Of a stretch of 42,715 nt of DNA, positions 31,659 to 40,531 are shown piece by piece. The stretch spans positions 1-42,715 of the forward strand of contig JAVEDI010000068.1 of NCBI GenBank assembly GCA_030841035.1. The letters are read 5' to 3'. Made by a program: the position numbers and the translations under genes. This DNA is from Actinomycetota bacterium (GTDB lineage: Bacteria; Actinomycetota; Actinomycetes; JACCUZ01). The notes under the pieces are model-generated. The model saw only the letters and a list, made by a program, of their open reading frames with translations, was not told the DNA's origin and searched no databases. Every line of letters begins with the position of its first letter. Positions within the stretch are counted from its first letter, which is position 1.

Positions 31659-34013
31659 TCAGCCCGAGACGGGGCGCAACAGCGGCACCGGCGCCGGCGT
31701 ACCCGTGCCGCTCGACGCGCTCAGCAGGGACCTGATCTCGGCCAACGGCACCGGCCGACCGAAGAAGAAGCCCTGCCCGATGCCGCAGCCGGCCTGCAGG
31801 AGCCGGTGCACCTGCGCCTCCCGCTCGATCCCCTCGGCGACCACCCGCACGTCGAGGGCGCGACCCATGACCAGGATGGCGTCGACCAGCGCGGCGGCCC
31901 GCTCGTTGGAGTCCATGTCCCGCGTGAAGCTTCTGTCGATCTTGATGATGTCGACCGGCAGGTGCTGCAGGTAGCCGATGGACGAGAACCCGACCCCGAA
32001 GTCGTCGATGGCCAGCAGCGTGCCGAGCGCCTTGAGGGTGTGCAGGACATCGGCGGTCTCGCGGTCGTCGGCCACGACGACGCTCTCGGTCATCTCCAGG
32101 ACCAGCCGGCTGTCGCACTCGGCGAGGGCCTGCACAGCGTGGTCGACCTGCTCCAGGAACGCGCGGTCGCGCAGCTGCAAGGCCGACATGTTGCAGGCGA
32201 TGTTCAGCCCGCGCCCGGTGGCGGCCGCGAGCATGGGGGCGTCCTCGACCAGCTGGGCCAGCACTCGCTCCCCGATCTCGATGATCAGCCCGCACTCCTC
32301 GGCCGCGGAGATGAACGCGTCCGGCGGCACGAGCCGGCCGTCGTGGTCCCATCGCACGAGTGCCTCGAGCCCGTCGATGCGACTCCTGGCGAGGTCGACG
32401 ACCGGCTGGTAGTGCACGACCAGCTCCGTGCCGACCCCGCGGCGCAGCGCCTCGATGAGCTCGAGGCGCTTGATGTTCGCCTCACGCAACGAGGGCTGGT
32501 AGAGGAAGAAGCGGTCCTTGCCCAGCGCCTTGGCGCGGTACATGGCCATGTCGGCGTTGCGCAACAGCCCCGCCGCGTCGTCGTCGCGACCGCAGAGCGC
32601 GACGCCGATGCTGGCACCGACCACCACGTCGTGGTCGGCGATGGTGATCTCACGCCGCAGCGCGCTGAGCAGGCGCCGGCAGAGCTGCTCCACGTGGTTG
32701 TCGTCCTCGACCTCCTCGATCACGACGGCGAACTCGTCGCCGCCGAGCCGGGCGACCGAGTCGACGGCGCGCAGGCACCCGACGAGGCGCGCGGCGACCG
32801 TCTTGAGCAGCTCGTCGCCCTCCGCGTGGCCGAAGCGGTCGTTGACCCCCTTGAAGCCGTCGAGGTCGAGGTACAGCACGGCCATCTGCCCGCCACGGCG
32901 CGTCGAGCGGGTCAGGGCCTGCTCGACGCGGTCGAGGAACAGCATCCGGTTGGGCAGCCCGGTGAGCGAGTCGTGCCGGGCCAGCCGGCCCATCTCCCCC
33001 ACCATCCGCAGCCGCGAGAAGGCCTCCTCGCCGACGGTGGCGAGCGTCTCGAGCGCGCGCTTGTCGGCCGCGACCGAGGCGCGGGCGCGCTTCACCACCG
33101 GCGACACCAGCCACAACGGTCGGCCACCGGTGCGGACCCGCGCGCCGATCTCCTTGGCCGTCGGCGCCTCGTCGCGCAGCTCCACGCCGCTGATGACCGC
33201 CGCGCGGGCGTGGTTACGCAGCAGCTGTTCCAGCTCCTCACGCGTCTGCACGACCTGGGCCGCGGCGGCCGCCTCGAACAGCGCGCCCAGCCTGCGGCGG
33301 TGCTCGTTGCCCCGCGAGAGCGCCCGGGTCGCGACGAGGATCGTCAGGACGGGTACGGCCAGCAGCCCGGTCGACCACTCGGGCAGCTCGCGCACGACGA
33401 TCGCGGCGAGATACCCGAGGCTGTCGATGGCGACGAAGACACCCATCGCCGCGAGCGCACTGCCCTGACGGAAGCCGCGCAGCAGGGGACTGTCCTCCTC
33501 GAGGGCGATCGAGACCGCGGAGACGACGTAGTCGACGGCAAAGTAGACCGCGCATCCCACACCCACGGCGAACAGCTCGCTCGGCACCGTTCGGTCGAGG
33601 TCGGAGAGCGCCGTCATGGTGGCGAGGGCGGCCCAGCCCGAGAAGGTGCCGACACCGACGTTGAACAGCCGCACGTCGACCCGTTTGGTGCGGGTCACCT
33701 GGGACAGCGCCTGGCCGACCGCCCAGATGGCCAGCGCCGGGAGCGGCTCGGTCGTGCAGGCCAGGAAGACCAGCACGGAGGAGTCGAACCCCACCTCGAT
33801 GCCGGCGCTCTCGTGGGTGAGCACGAGCGGGAAGCGGCTCATGATCGCGATGACCGGCGCGCCGGCGAGCAGCAGCAGCACGAAGCGGCCGTCCAGCTGT
33901 CCGGACAGGGGTACGCCGACGAGGGCCAGCAGGCCCACGACAAGCCCCGTCAGGACGACGGCTGCGTCGAAGGCCCAACTGACCGGTCGCCTGCGCTGCG
34001 TCGGCCGAGCCAT
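31659..34013 (-). CDS. Membrane GGDEF-EAL protein (c-di-GMP synthesis and/or breakdown)
   Basis: 784 aa. The N-terminus has about eight hydrophobic segments (residues 14-230), forming a membrane sensor of unknown ligand. A linker of about 110 residues follows, then GGDEF (about 345-505) and EAL (about 510-770). The GGDEF site is intact (GGDEF 424-428) with an RxxD product-inhibition site (Arg415-Asp418) five residues before it. The EAL site keeps EAL (550-552), NMSALQL, MTESVV, AIDDFGVGFSS, KIDRSF and VAEGIE. Both activities are therefore possible. The start is ATG 34013, with purine-rich AGAGGTGGG directly upstream. There is no neighbouring c-di-GMP target. Confidence 0.92.
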   Translation of the reverse strand: MARPTQRRRPVSWAFDAAVVLTGLVVGLLALVGVPLSGQLDGRFVLLLLAGAPVIAIMSRFPLVLTHESAGIEVGFDSSVLVFLACTTEPLPALAIWAVGQALSQVTRTKRVDVRLFNVGVGTFSGWAALATMTALSDLDRTVPSELFAVGVGCAVYFAVDYVVSAVSIALEEDSPLLRGFRQGSALAAMGVFVAIDSLGYLAAIVVRELPEWSTGLLAVPVLTILVATRALSRGNEHRRRLGALFEAAAAAQVVQTREELEQLLRNHARAAVISGVELRDEAPTAKEIGARVRTGGRPLWLVSPVVKRARASVAADKRALETLATVGEEAFSRLRMVGEMGRLARHDSLTGLPNRMLFLDRVEQALTRSTRRGGQMAVLYLDLDGFKGVNDRFGHAEGDELLKTVAARLVGCLRAVDSVARLGGDEFAVVIEEVEDDNHVEQLCRRLLSALRREITIADHDVVVGASIGVALCGRDDDAAGLLRNADMAMYRAKALGKDRFFLYQPSLREANIKRLELIEALRRGVGTELVVHYQPVVDLARSRIDGLEALVRWDHDGRLVPPDAFISAAEECGLIIEIGERVLAQLVEDAPMLAAATGRGLNIACNMSALQLRDRAFLEQVDHAVQALAECDSRLVLEMTESVVVADDRETADVLHTLKALGTLLAIDDFGVGFSSIGYLQHLPVDIIKIDRSFTRDMDSNERAAALVDAILVMGRALDVRVVAEGIEREAQVHRLLQAGCGIGQGFFFGRPVPLAEIRSLLSASSGTGTPAPVPLLRPVSG

Positions 34014-34150
34014 CCCACCTCTTCGCTGGTTCCTCCGAATGGCTATCGACCGATAACCGGCGCAGGTGAAGGAGCGGGATATCCGTAGTTGACCGGTACG
34101 GGCAGCGTCGAGGGCGAGGGGCGGGACGAAGGGTCCCCCTCCCGGCGTGC

Positions 34151-35443
34151 TCAGGAGCCGGAGCGGGCGCCCACCTCGACGTAGTCACGCTCGGGCTCAC
34201 CGACGTACACCTGGCGTGGCCGGCCGATCTTGGTGGTGGGGTCGCCGATCATCTCGCGCCACTGGGCGATCCAGCCGGGCAGCCGGCCCAGCGCGAACAG
34301 CACCGTGAACATCCGGTTCGGGAAGCCCATCGCCTTGTAGATGACCCCCGTGTAGAAGTCGACGTTCGGGTAGAGCTTGCGCTCCACGAAGAAGTCGTCG
34401 GCGAGCGCGACCTCCTCGAGCTGCATCGCGATGTCGAGCAGCGGGTCGGACTTGCCGAGACCTTCCAGCACGTCGCGGGTGGCCTGCTTGACGATGGCCG
34501 CACGCGGGTCGTAGTTCTTGTAGACCCGGTGGCCGAAACCCATCAGCTTGACGCCGGGCTCCTTGTTCTTGACCCGCTGCACGAACGCGTCGACGTCGCC
34601 GCCCTCGTCGTGGATGCGTTGCAGCATCTCGAGCACCGCCTGGTTGGCCCCGCCGTGCAGCGGGCCGAACAGCGCGTTGACGCCGGCCGAGACCGAGGCG
34701 AAGAGGTTGGCGTTGCTGGACCCGACCAGCCGGACCGTGGACGTGGAGCAGTTCTGCTCGTGATCGGCGTGCAGCACGAACAACATGTCGAGCACCCGCG
34801 CCATCGTGGGGTCGACCTCGTACGGCGTCGCCGGCACGCCGAAGGTCATGCGCAGGAAGTTCTCGACGTAGCCCAGGGAGTTGTCGGGGTAGAGCAGTGG
34901 CTGGCCGACGGCCTTCTTGAAGGCGTAGGACGCGATCGTCGGCAGCTTGGCCATCAGCCGCACGGTCGACATCTCGACGTGCTCCTGGTCGAAGGGGTCG
35001 AGGCTGTCCTGGTAGAACGTCGACAGCGCGCTGACGGCCGAGGAGAGGACCGCCATCGGGTGCGCGTCGCGCGGGAAGCCGTCGAAGAAGCGCCTCAGGT
35101 CCTCGTGCAGCAGCGTGTGGTTGCGGATCCGGTCGCTGAAGTCCTCGAGCTGGGTGGTCGTGGGCAGCTCGCCGTAGATCAGCAGGTAGGACACTTCCAG
35201 GAACGACGACTTCTCGGCCAGCTGGTCGATCGGGTAGCCGCGGTAGCGCAGGATGCCCTCGTCGCCGTCGATGAAGGTGATCGAGGACGCGCACGAGGCG
35301 GTGTTCATGAAACCGGTGTCCAGCGTCGTGTAGCCCGTCTCCTTCAGCAGCGAGCCGATCTCCAGACCTCCCGGCCCGTCGGTGGCGGGCAGGACCGGCA
35401 GCGGCAGCTGGCCGCCCGGGTGCTTGAGCTGGAAGTCGGCCAT
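34151..35443 (-). CDS. gltA: Citrate synthase (type II, hexameric form)
   Basis: 430 aa. It condenses oxaloacetate and acetyl-CoA at the entry of the TCA cycle. The catalytic triad is in register: His263 in GPLHGGAN, His305 in GFGHRVYKNYDPRA and Asp362 in PNVDFYTG. The N-terminal strand-rich domain ITFIDGDEGILRYRGYPI is typical of the long bacterial form. The start is ATG 35443 (MADFQLKHPGG); the longer in-frame reading to 35644 overlaps low-complexity intergenic DNA. The leader contains AAGGG and AGG but no ideal ribosome binding site. It is followed by the GGDEF-EAL gene's promoter region and preceded by the alcohol dehydrogenase on the same strand. Confidence 0.96.
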   Translation of the reverse strand: MADFQLKHPGGQLPLPVLPATDGPGGLEIGSLLKETGYTTLDTGFMNTASCASSITFIDGDEGILRYRGYPIDQLAEKSSFLEVSYLLIYGELPTTTQLEDFSDRIRNHTLLHEDLRRFFDGFPRDAHPMAVLSSAVSALSTFYQDSLDPFDQEHVEMSTVRLMAKLPTIASYAFKKAVGQPLLYPDNSLGYVENFLRMTFGVPATPYEVDPTMARVLDMLFVLHADHEQNCSTSTVRLVGSSNANLFASVSAGVNALFGPLHGGANQAVLEMLQRIHDEGGDVDAFVQRVKNKEPGVKLMGFGHRVYKNYDPRAAIVKQATRDVLEGLGKSDPLLDIAMQLEEVALADDFFVERKLYPNVDFYTGVIYKAMGFPNRMFTVLFALGRLPGWIAQWREMIGDPTTKIGRPRQVYVGEPERDYVEVGARSGS

Positions 35444-35552
35444 GGCCTGTCCATTTCCCTTCGGTCGTCGCCGCACACCCGGGGACGAGACGCACCTCGC
35501 CGGCGGGCCTGCGGCGCCCTGCGGGCCGCAGTCCGCACAGCCTCGAAGTCTG

Positions 35553-36620
35553 TCAGACGCCGGCGCGAGCGGGCGACGCGGCGGGCAGCACGACGGTGAC
35601 ACCGGCCTCCTGACCGGGCTGCCCCATCCCGGCGAGCGCCGCACCGGCCTCCTCGAGCCCGATGTGCCGGGTGACCAGACGCTGCGGGCGCAGCCGGCCG
35701 CTCGCGACCAGCGCGAGCATCTCGTCGTAGGCGTGGGCCGCCATCCCGTGGCTGCCCAGGATCTCCAGCTCGTGGGCGATCACCCGCGACATCGCCACCG
35801 TGGGCTCCCCCAGCGACGGGGGCAGCAGGCCGACCTGCACGTGGCGCCCGCGCTTGCGCAGCGAGCGCACCGACGCGCCCATGGTCTCGGCGCTGCCGAG
35901 CGCGTCGAGAGAGAGGTGTACGCCGCCGCCGGTCGCTGCCCGCACGGCGGATCCGACGTTCTCCGTCCGGCCCGCGTCGAGGACCACCTCGGCGCCCAGC
36001 TCCTGGGCGAGGAGCAGCGCTGCCGGGCGCACGTCCACCGCGACGACGCGCGCCCCCGCCGCCACGGCGATCATCACCGCCGAGAGCCCCACGCCACCGC
36101 AGCCGTGCACCGCGACCCACTCACCCGGCGCCGCCCGGCCCTGCGCGAGGACCGCCCGGTAGGCCGTCGCGAACCGGCAGCCCAAGGCCGCCGCGGTGGG
36201 CATGTCGAGCTCGTCGGGCAGCGCCACGAGGTTCACGTCGGCGTGGTGGAGCGCGACGAGCTCGGCGAAGGACCCCCACCCGGTGAACCCGGGCTGGGTC
36301 TGCCGGTCGCACACCTGCTGGTTGCCGCTGACGCACTCACGGCAGGTGCCGCACGCGCAGACGAACGGCACGGTGACCCGGTCACCGGCCTGCCACCGGG
36401 TGACCGCGCCGCCGACCTCGGTGACCACACCGGCCAGCTCGTGACCGGGCACGTGCGGCAGCGGGATGCCGCGCTCGTGGCCGGCCCAGGCGTGCCAGTC
36501 GCTGCGGCACAGGCCGGTCGCCTCCACGCGCACGACGACCCCGTGCGGCGGGGCGACCGGGTCCGGCACCTGCTGGACCGTCGCCGCGCCGCCGTACTCC
36601 TCGAAGACCACCGCCCGCAT
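35553..36620 (-). CDS. Zinc-dependent alcohol dehydrogenase
   Basis: 355-aa medium-chain dehydrogenase. Seen: [11 protein letters not shown] (catalytic zinc Cys near residue 38), [14 protein letters not shown] (His), the structural-zinc loop [17 protein letters not shown] with four Cys, and the Rossmann signature [15 protein letters not shown] with an acidic residue after AVDV, suggesting NAD+. The substrate is not deducible. The start is ATG 36620 ([11 protein letters not shown]); GTG 36629 is an in-frame alternative. It is divergent from the mprA-like regulator across 124 bp. Confidence 0.92.
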   Translation of the reverse strand: MRAVVFEEYGGAATVQQVPDPVAPPHGVVVRVEATGLCRSDWHAWAGHERGIPLPHVPGHELAGVVTEVGGAVTRWQAGDRVTVPFVCACGTCRECVSGNQQVCDRQTQPGFTGWGSFAELVALHHADVNLVALPDELDMPTAAALGCRFATAYRAVLAQGRAAPGEWVAVHGCGGVGLSAVMIAVAAGARVVAVDVRPAALLLAQELGAEVVLDAGRTENVGSAVRAATGGGVHLSLDALGSAETMGASVRSLRKRGRHVQVGLLPPSLGEPTVAMSRVIAHELEILGSHGMAAHAYDEMLALVASGRLRPQRLVTRHIGLEEAGAALAGMGQPGQEAGVTVVLPAASPARAGV

Positions 36621-36703
36621 GGCCCGCACGCTAGCGACCCCTCGCCCGCTGCGCGCAGCCGTCCACGTCCGGTCTGGCTCGCGCCCCGCCGCCCGGCGCG
36701 GGC

Positions 36704-36722
36704 CTCTCAGGGTCGACTCAGG
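36704..36722 (+). promoter_or_regulatory. MprA box upstream of mprA
   Basis: CTCTCAGG (36704-36711), spacer GTC, GACTCAGG (36715-36722): two 8-bp direct repeats 3 bp apart. This is the published architecture of the mycobacterial MprA box. It spans -41 to -23 relative to the GTG start, overlapping the -35 position of a leaderless promoter, and suggests autoregulation. Confidence 0.75.
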
Positions 36723-36731
36723 TGCTGCGGG

Positions 36732-36737
36732 CAGGAT
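36732..36737 (+). promoter_or_regulatory. -10-like hexamer of the mprA promoter, leaderless
   Basis: CAGGAT, exactly 9 bp after the MprA box and 7 bp before GTG 36745. The pepD promoter has CAGGCT at the same two distances. Confidence 0.55.
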
Positions 36738-36744
36738 GGCGGGC

Positions 36745-37437
36745 GTGCGCATCCTCGTGGTCGACGACGACCGGGCGGTCCGGGAGTCGCTGCGCCGCTC
36801 CCTGGCCTTCAACGGCTACGACGTCGACGTCGCCGGCGACGGCGCGGAGGCGCTCGAACGGGTCGCCGACCAGCGGCCGGACGCGCTGGTGCTCGACGTC
36901 ATGATGCCGCGGGTCGGCGGGCTGGAGACCTGCCGCCGGCTGCGGGCCGACGGCGACGACGTGGCGATCCTGGTGCTCACCGCGCGCGACTCGGTGGCCG
37001 ACCGCGTCGCCGGGCTGGACGCGGGCGCCGACGACTACCTGGTCAAGCCCTTCGACCTCGAGGAGCTGCTCGCCCGGCTGCGCGCGCTGCTGCGCCGCAG
37101 CAGCGCCGGACAGGCCCAGGACGACCGCGGCGAGACCCTCGCCTTCGCCGACCTCCTGCTCGATCCCGGCACCCGTGAGGTCACGCGCAGCGGGCGCCAG
37201 ATCCGGCTGACCCGCACCGAGTTCTCGCTGCTCGAGCTGCTGCTGCGCCACCCGCGCCAGGTGCTCGCCCGGGAGCGCATCCTCGAGCAGGTGTGGGGCT
37301 ACGACTTCCCGACCACCGCCAACTCCCTCGAGGTCTACGTCGGCTACCTGCGGCGCAAGACCGAGGCGCAGGGCGAGCCGCGGCTGATCCACACCGTGCG
37401 AGGGGTCGGCTACGCCCTCAGGGAGACGCCGCCGTGA
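36745..37437 (+). CDS. mprA: OmpR-family response regulator, MprA-like
   Basis: 230 aa, the same length as mycobacterial MprA. The receiver domain has acidic Asp7-Asp9, phosphoacceptor Asp51 ([12 protein letters not shown]) and Lys101 (VKPFD). The winged-helix DNA-binding domain has [45 protein letters not shown] and [12 protein letters not shown] use GTG 36745 (VRILVVDDD); ATG 36736 would add three residues and lacks a spaced ribosome binding site. The stop overlaps the kinase start by 4 nt (GTGA). With the MprB-like kinase and PepD-like protease it forms the envelope-stress locus known from mycobacteria. The matched boxes upstream of its own gene and of pepD imply it controls both. Confidence 0.92.
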   Translation: MRILVVDDDRAVRESLRRSLAFNGYDVDVAGDGAEALERVADQRPDALVLDVMMPRVGGLETCRRLRADGDDVAILVLTARDSVADRVAGLDAGADDYLVKPFDLEELLARLRALLRRSSAGQAQDDRGETLAFADLLLDPGTREVTRSGRQIRLTRTEFSLLELLLRHPRQVLARERILEQVWGYDFPTTANSLEVYVGYLRRKTEAQGEPRLIHTVRGVGYALRETPP

Positions 37438-38888
37438 GCGCGCCCGGGCGGCGGGGCGCCTCCGGCGCCCTGCGCCGTGTGCGGGCGCGCGCCGCGCACC
37501 TGCAGCTGCGTACCCGGGTCGGGCTCCTGGCGGCCATCGGCGTCGGCCTGGCGGTGACCCTCACCTCGGTCGCCGCCTACGTCACCGTGCGCGACCAGCT
37601 GCACGCCCAGCGGGACCACTCGCTGCTCGCCCGGGCCCGCGCGGCCGTCGCCAGCCCCCTGGGCGACCCCGCCCGGTTGGCGAACATCCCCTCGGCCGCG
37701 CTGGGCGCCGGCGACGTACGCATCGCGATCGTGCGCAACGACGGCTTCGGGTTCTCCGCACCGGGCAGCCCGCCGCCGCCGGAGAGCACCCTCGAGCTGG
37801 ACGTCGCGCGCGGCAGCCGGCCGCTGGCGATCTTCACCGGACGGACCGGTGGCCAGGACTTCCGCGTCGTCGTCGTGCCCGCCGGCAGCGGCCTCGCCCT
37901 GGTCCTGGCGCAGTCGACCACCGAGATCGAGAAGACTCTCGACCGGCTCGGACTGGTCCTGCTGCTCGTCGGCGCGGTCGGTGTGGCGCTGGCCGCCTGG
38001 GCCGGCGTGGTCATCGCCCGCACGGGCCTGCGCCCGGTGCGCCGGCTGAGCGAGGCCGTCGAGCGGGTCGCCGAGACGCAGCGCCTCGACCCGATCGAGG
38101 TGTCCGGCAGCGACGAGATCGCCCGCCTGACCGCGTCGTTCAACGCGATGCTCGCCGCGCTGGCCGCCTCTCGTGACCGGCAGCGGGCCCTGGTCGCCGA
38201 CGCCGGGCACGAGCTGCGCACCCCTCTCACCAGCCTGCGCACCAACCTCGACCTGCTGGCTCAGAGCGACAAGTCCGGCGGCCTCGCCGCCGAGGACCGC
38301 ACCGAGCTGCTGCGCGACGTGCGGGCGCAGGTCCTCGAGCTCAGCGAGCTCGTCGGCGACCTCATCGAGCTGGCCCGCGACGAGCCGCCCGCGCCCGCCC
38401 AGGAGCCCGTGGACCTCGCGGAGGTCGTCGCACGCTCGGTCGATCGCGTCGAGCGCCGCGCACCGACGGTGCGCTTCCACACCGACACGCAGCCGTACGT
38501 CGTCGCGGGCGACCCCGCGATGCTCGAGCGCGCCGTGACCAACCTGCTCGACAACGCGGCCAAGTGGAGCCCCCCCGGAGCCACCGTCTACACCCGGCTG
38601 GCCGACGGCCTGCTTCAGGTGCGCGACCAGGGGCCGGGCATCTCGCCCGAGGACCTGCCGCGGGTGTTCGACCGCTTCTACCGCTCGTCCGAGGCGCGCT
38701 CGCGGCCCGGCTCGGGGCTGGGGCTGGCCATCGTCAAGCACGCCGTCGAGGGCCACGGCGGTGCCGTGTGGGCGACCGCCGCGGCCGGCGGGGGCACCAT
38801 CCTCAGCGTCCGGCTGCCAGGTTCTTCACCGGCTCTTGGGCCGCTCTCAGGCTCCTCTCAGCAGGCCGACTCAGGCTCACAGACATGA
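37434..38888 (+). CDS. mprB: Sensor histidine kinase, MprB-like
   Basis: 484 aa. Membrane helices at about residues 30-50 and 173-195 enclose an extracytoplasmic sensor of about 120 residues. HAMP follows (about 196-247), then the dimerisation domain with phospho-His259 in [22 protein letters not shown]. The ATPase domain has [11 protein letters not shown] (N box), [21 protein letters not shown] (G1/F box) and [18 protein letters not shown] (G2). It starts with GTG 37434, overlapping the regulator stop, and ends overlapping the pepD start codon (ATGA). Its last 45 bp contain the MprA box that should drive pepD. Confidence 0.93.
   Translation: MSAPGRRGASGALRRVRARAAHLQLRTRVGLLAAIGVGLAVTLTSVAAYVTVRDQLHAQRDHSLLARARAAVASPLGDPARLANIPSAALGAGDVRIAIVRNDGFGFSAPGSPPPPESTLELDVARGSRPLAIFTGRTGGQDFRVVVVPAGSGLALVLAQSTTEIEKTLDRLGLVLLLVGAVGVALAAWAGVVIARTGLRPVRRLSEAVERVAETQRLDPIEVSGSDEIARLTASFNAMLAALAASRDRQRALVADAGHELRTPLTSLRTNLDLLAQSDKSGGLAAEDRTELLRDVRAQVLELSELVGDLIELARDEPPAPAQEPVDLAEVVARSVDRVERRAPTVRFHTDTQPYVVAGDPAMLERAVTNLLDNAAKWSPPGATVYTRLADGLLQVRDQGPGISPEDLPRVFDRFYRSSEARSRPGSGLGLAIVKHAVEGHGGAVWATAAAGGGTILSVRLPGSSPALGPLSGSSQQADSGSQT
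38844..38862 (+). promoter_or_regulatory. MprA box upstream of pepD, inside the kinase gene
   Basis: CTCTCAGG (38844-38851), spacer CTC, CTCTCAGC (38855-38862): the same 8-3-8 direct repeat as upstream of mprA, again at -41 to -23 relative to the start codon. A third half-site GACTCAGG lies at 38868-38875. All of it is within the coding end of the kinase gene. Confidence 0.75.
38872..38877 (+). promoter_or_regulatory. -10-like hexamer of the pepD promoter, leaderless
   Basis: CAGGCT, 9 bp after the MprA box and 7 bp before ATG 38885, matching the mprA promoter geometry base for base. Confidence 0.55.
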
Positions 38889-40165
38889 CTGACGACACCC
38901 GCACCATCGCGGCGTACGAGCCCTCGGGACACGCGGGCGACGCTGACCCGTTCGCCCCCGCGCAGCCGACGCCCACGCCCGGCCCGGCGACGACGTACGC
39001 CGACACCGGCGACCCGTGGCTGCCCCCGGCGCCGCCACCGCAGCCCGACCCGGACCCGGACCCGGCCCGGCGGCGGGGCCGCACGGCGCTGGTGGCGCTC
39101 GCGCTGGCTGCGGGACTGGTCGGTGGCGGGGTGGGTGCGGGCGTGACGGCCGCGACCCGCAACGACCCGACCCCGGCGGTGACCTCGCTCGCCACGCCTG
39201 CGCGCCCGGCGCGGGGCGGCACCACCGCCGTCGAGCAGGTCGCCTCGCGGCTGCTGCCCAGCGTGGTGTCGATCGTGGAGACCACCGCGGACGGCGGCGG
39301 CGAGGGCACCGGTGTCGTGCTCAGCTCCGACGGTCTGATCCTGACCAACAACCACGTGGTCGCCGGGGCGGCCCAGGGTGGCAGCCTCAGCGTCACGCTC
39401 AACGACGGCCGCACGGTGGATGCCACCATCGTGGGGCGTGACCCGGTCACCGACCTCGCCGTGGTGCGCGCGAAGGGGGCCCACGGCCTCACCCCGGCCG
39501 AGCTCGGCAGCTCCGCGTCGCTGAGGCCGGGCCAGGCCGTGGTGGCGATCGGCTCGCCGCTCGGGCTGCAGGGCACCGTGACCAGCGGCATCGTCAGCGC
39601 GCTCGACCGGCCGGTGCGCACCGGCGGGGAGGCCGGCTCCGGCGACCCGACCAGCACGGTCATCGACGCCATCCAGACCGACGCAGCGATCAACCCGGGC
39701 AACTCCGGCGGCCCGCTGGTCAACCTCTCCGGTCAGGTCGTCGGGATCAACAGCGCCATCGCCAGCCTGGGCGCGGCGAGCGGGACGCAGTCCGGCTCGA
39801 TCGGTGTGGGCTTCTCCATCCCGATCGACCAGGCCAGGTTGATCGCCAAGCAGCTGATCGCGAGCGGAACCGCGACGCACGCGCAGCTCGGCGTCAGCGT
39901 GCGTGACGCGGCCGGGAGCAACGCCAGCAGCACGGTGGGGGCCTTCCTCGCGGCGGTCGCCCCCGGCGGCGCCGCGCACGCGGGCGGGCTGCGCCAGGGC
40001 GACGTGATCACCAAGGTGGGCAACCGGCGCATCGACGACGCCGACGCGCTCATCGCCGCGATCCGCTCGCACCGCTCCGGCGACCAGGTGTCACTGACCT
40101 ACGTCAGCGGCGGCCGGACCCAGCAGGCCACGGTCACGCTGGGCAACGACGCGCCGAGCACCTGA
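38885..40165 (+). CDS. pepD: HtrA-like membrane serine protease, PepD-like
   Basis: 426 aa. A Pro/Asp-rich cytoplasmic N-terminus (1-60) leads into one membrane helix (about 66-90). The trypsin-like protease domain outside the membrane has His157 (LTNNHVVAG), Asp190 (PVTDLAVVRA) and Ser274 (NPGNSGGPLVN). A C-terminal PDZ domain (about 335-420) has GGAAHAGGLRQGDVITKVGNRRI. It degrades or refolds damaged envelope proteins. The length and layout match mycobacterial PepD, encoded after mprAB (Rv0981-Rv0983). The start is ATG 38885, overlapping the kinase stop, so it can be both cotranscribed and separately driven from the internal box. Two terminators follow. Confidence 0.94.
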   Translation: MTDDTRTIAAYEPSGHAGDADPFAPAQPTPTPGPATTYADTGDPWLPPAPPPQPDPDPDPARRRGRTALVALALAAGLVGGGVGAGVTAATRNDPTPAVTSLATPARPARGGTTAVEQVASRLLPSVVSIVETTADGGGEGTGVVLSSDGLILTNNHVVAGAAQGGSLSVTLNDGRTVDATIVGRDPVTDLAVVRAKGAHGLTPAELGSSASLRPGQAVVAIGSPLGLQGTVTSGIVSALDRPVRTGGEAGSGDPTSTVIDAIQTDAAINPGNSGGPLVNLSGQVVGINSAIASLGAASGTQSGSIGVGFSIPIDQARLIAKQLIASGTATHAQLGVSVRDAAGSNASSTVGAFLAAVAPGGAAHAGGLRQGDVITKVGNRRIDDADALIAAIRSHRSGDQVSLTYVSGGRTQQATVTLGNDAPST

Positions 40166-40224
40166 GCAGGCCGGCAGCGAGCTGCTGGGCCGACCCTCCC
40201 GGCGCGCGCACCCCGCGCCGGGGG

Positions 40225-40260
40225 ACGCGGCCGGCGTGAAGCGCCTCACGCCGGCCGCGT
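40225..40260 (+). terminator. 15-bp stem terminator after pepD
   Basis: ACGCGGCCGGCGTGA (40225-40239) pairs perfectly with 40246-40260 around a 6-nt loop. There is no T-run. Confidence 0.75.
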
Positions 40261-40307
40261 GTCGCTGCGTTGCCGGCCGTGGCCGCTGCGGTAGGAAGGA
40301 CGTCAGG

Positions 40308-40340
40308 GCCCCTCGAAGCATGAGTTCGAGGGGCTCTTTC
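40308..40340 (+). terminator. Second terminator with T-rich tail
   Basis: GCCCCTCGAA (40308-40317) pairs with TTCGAGGGGC (40325-40334) around 7 nt, followed by TCTTTC: a near-classical intrinsic terminator, rare in such GC-rich DNA. The rest of the 366-bp gap between pepD and the PAC2 gene (40341-40531) shows no element I can name. Confidence 0.8.
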
Positions 40341-40531
40341 GTGCCCGACGCGACGGGGGCCGGCGGCGGGTGACGACCTGCCGGAGCGACGCGGCCGCGC
40401 AGGCACCACAATGGGGGATCCGCGCCAGCGGGTCGCCCGATGTGCTGGGTCGGCGACCTGGCGTCGGCGGGCGGCAGCGCAACGCTTCCGTGGCCGACGA
40501 GGTGACGTGTCAGCCCCACGAGGAGGTACCG

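Noticed and set aside
40308-40334. tRNA-like T-arm (GAGTTCGAG) near 40321
   Set aside because: No acceptor, D or anticodon arms can be formed around it; the bases are part of a 10-bp terminator stem.
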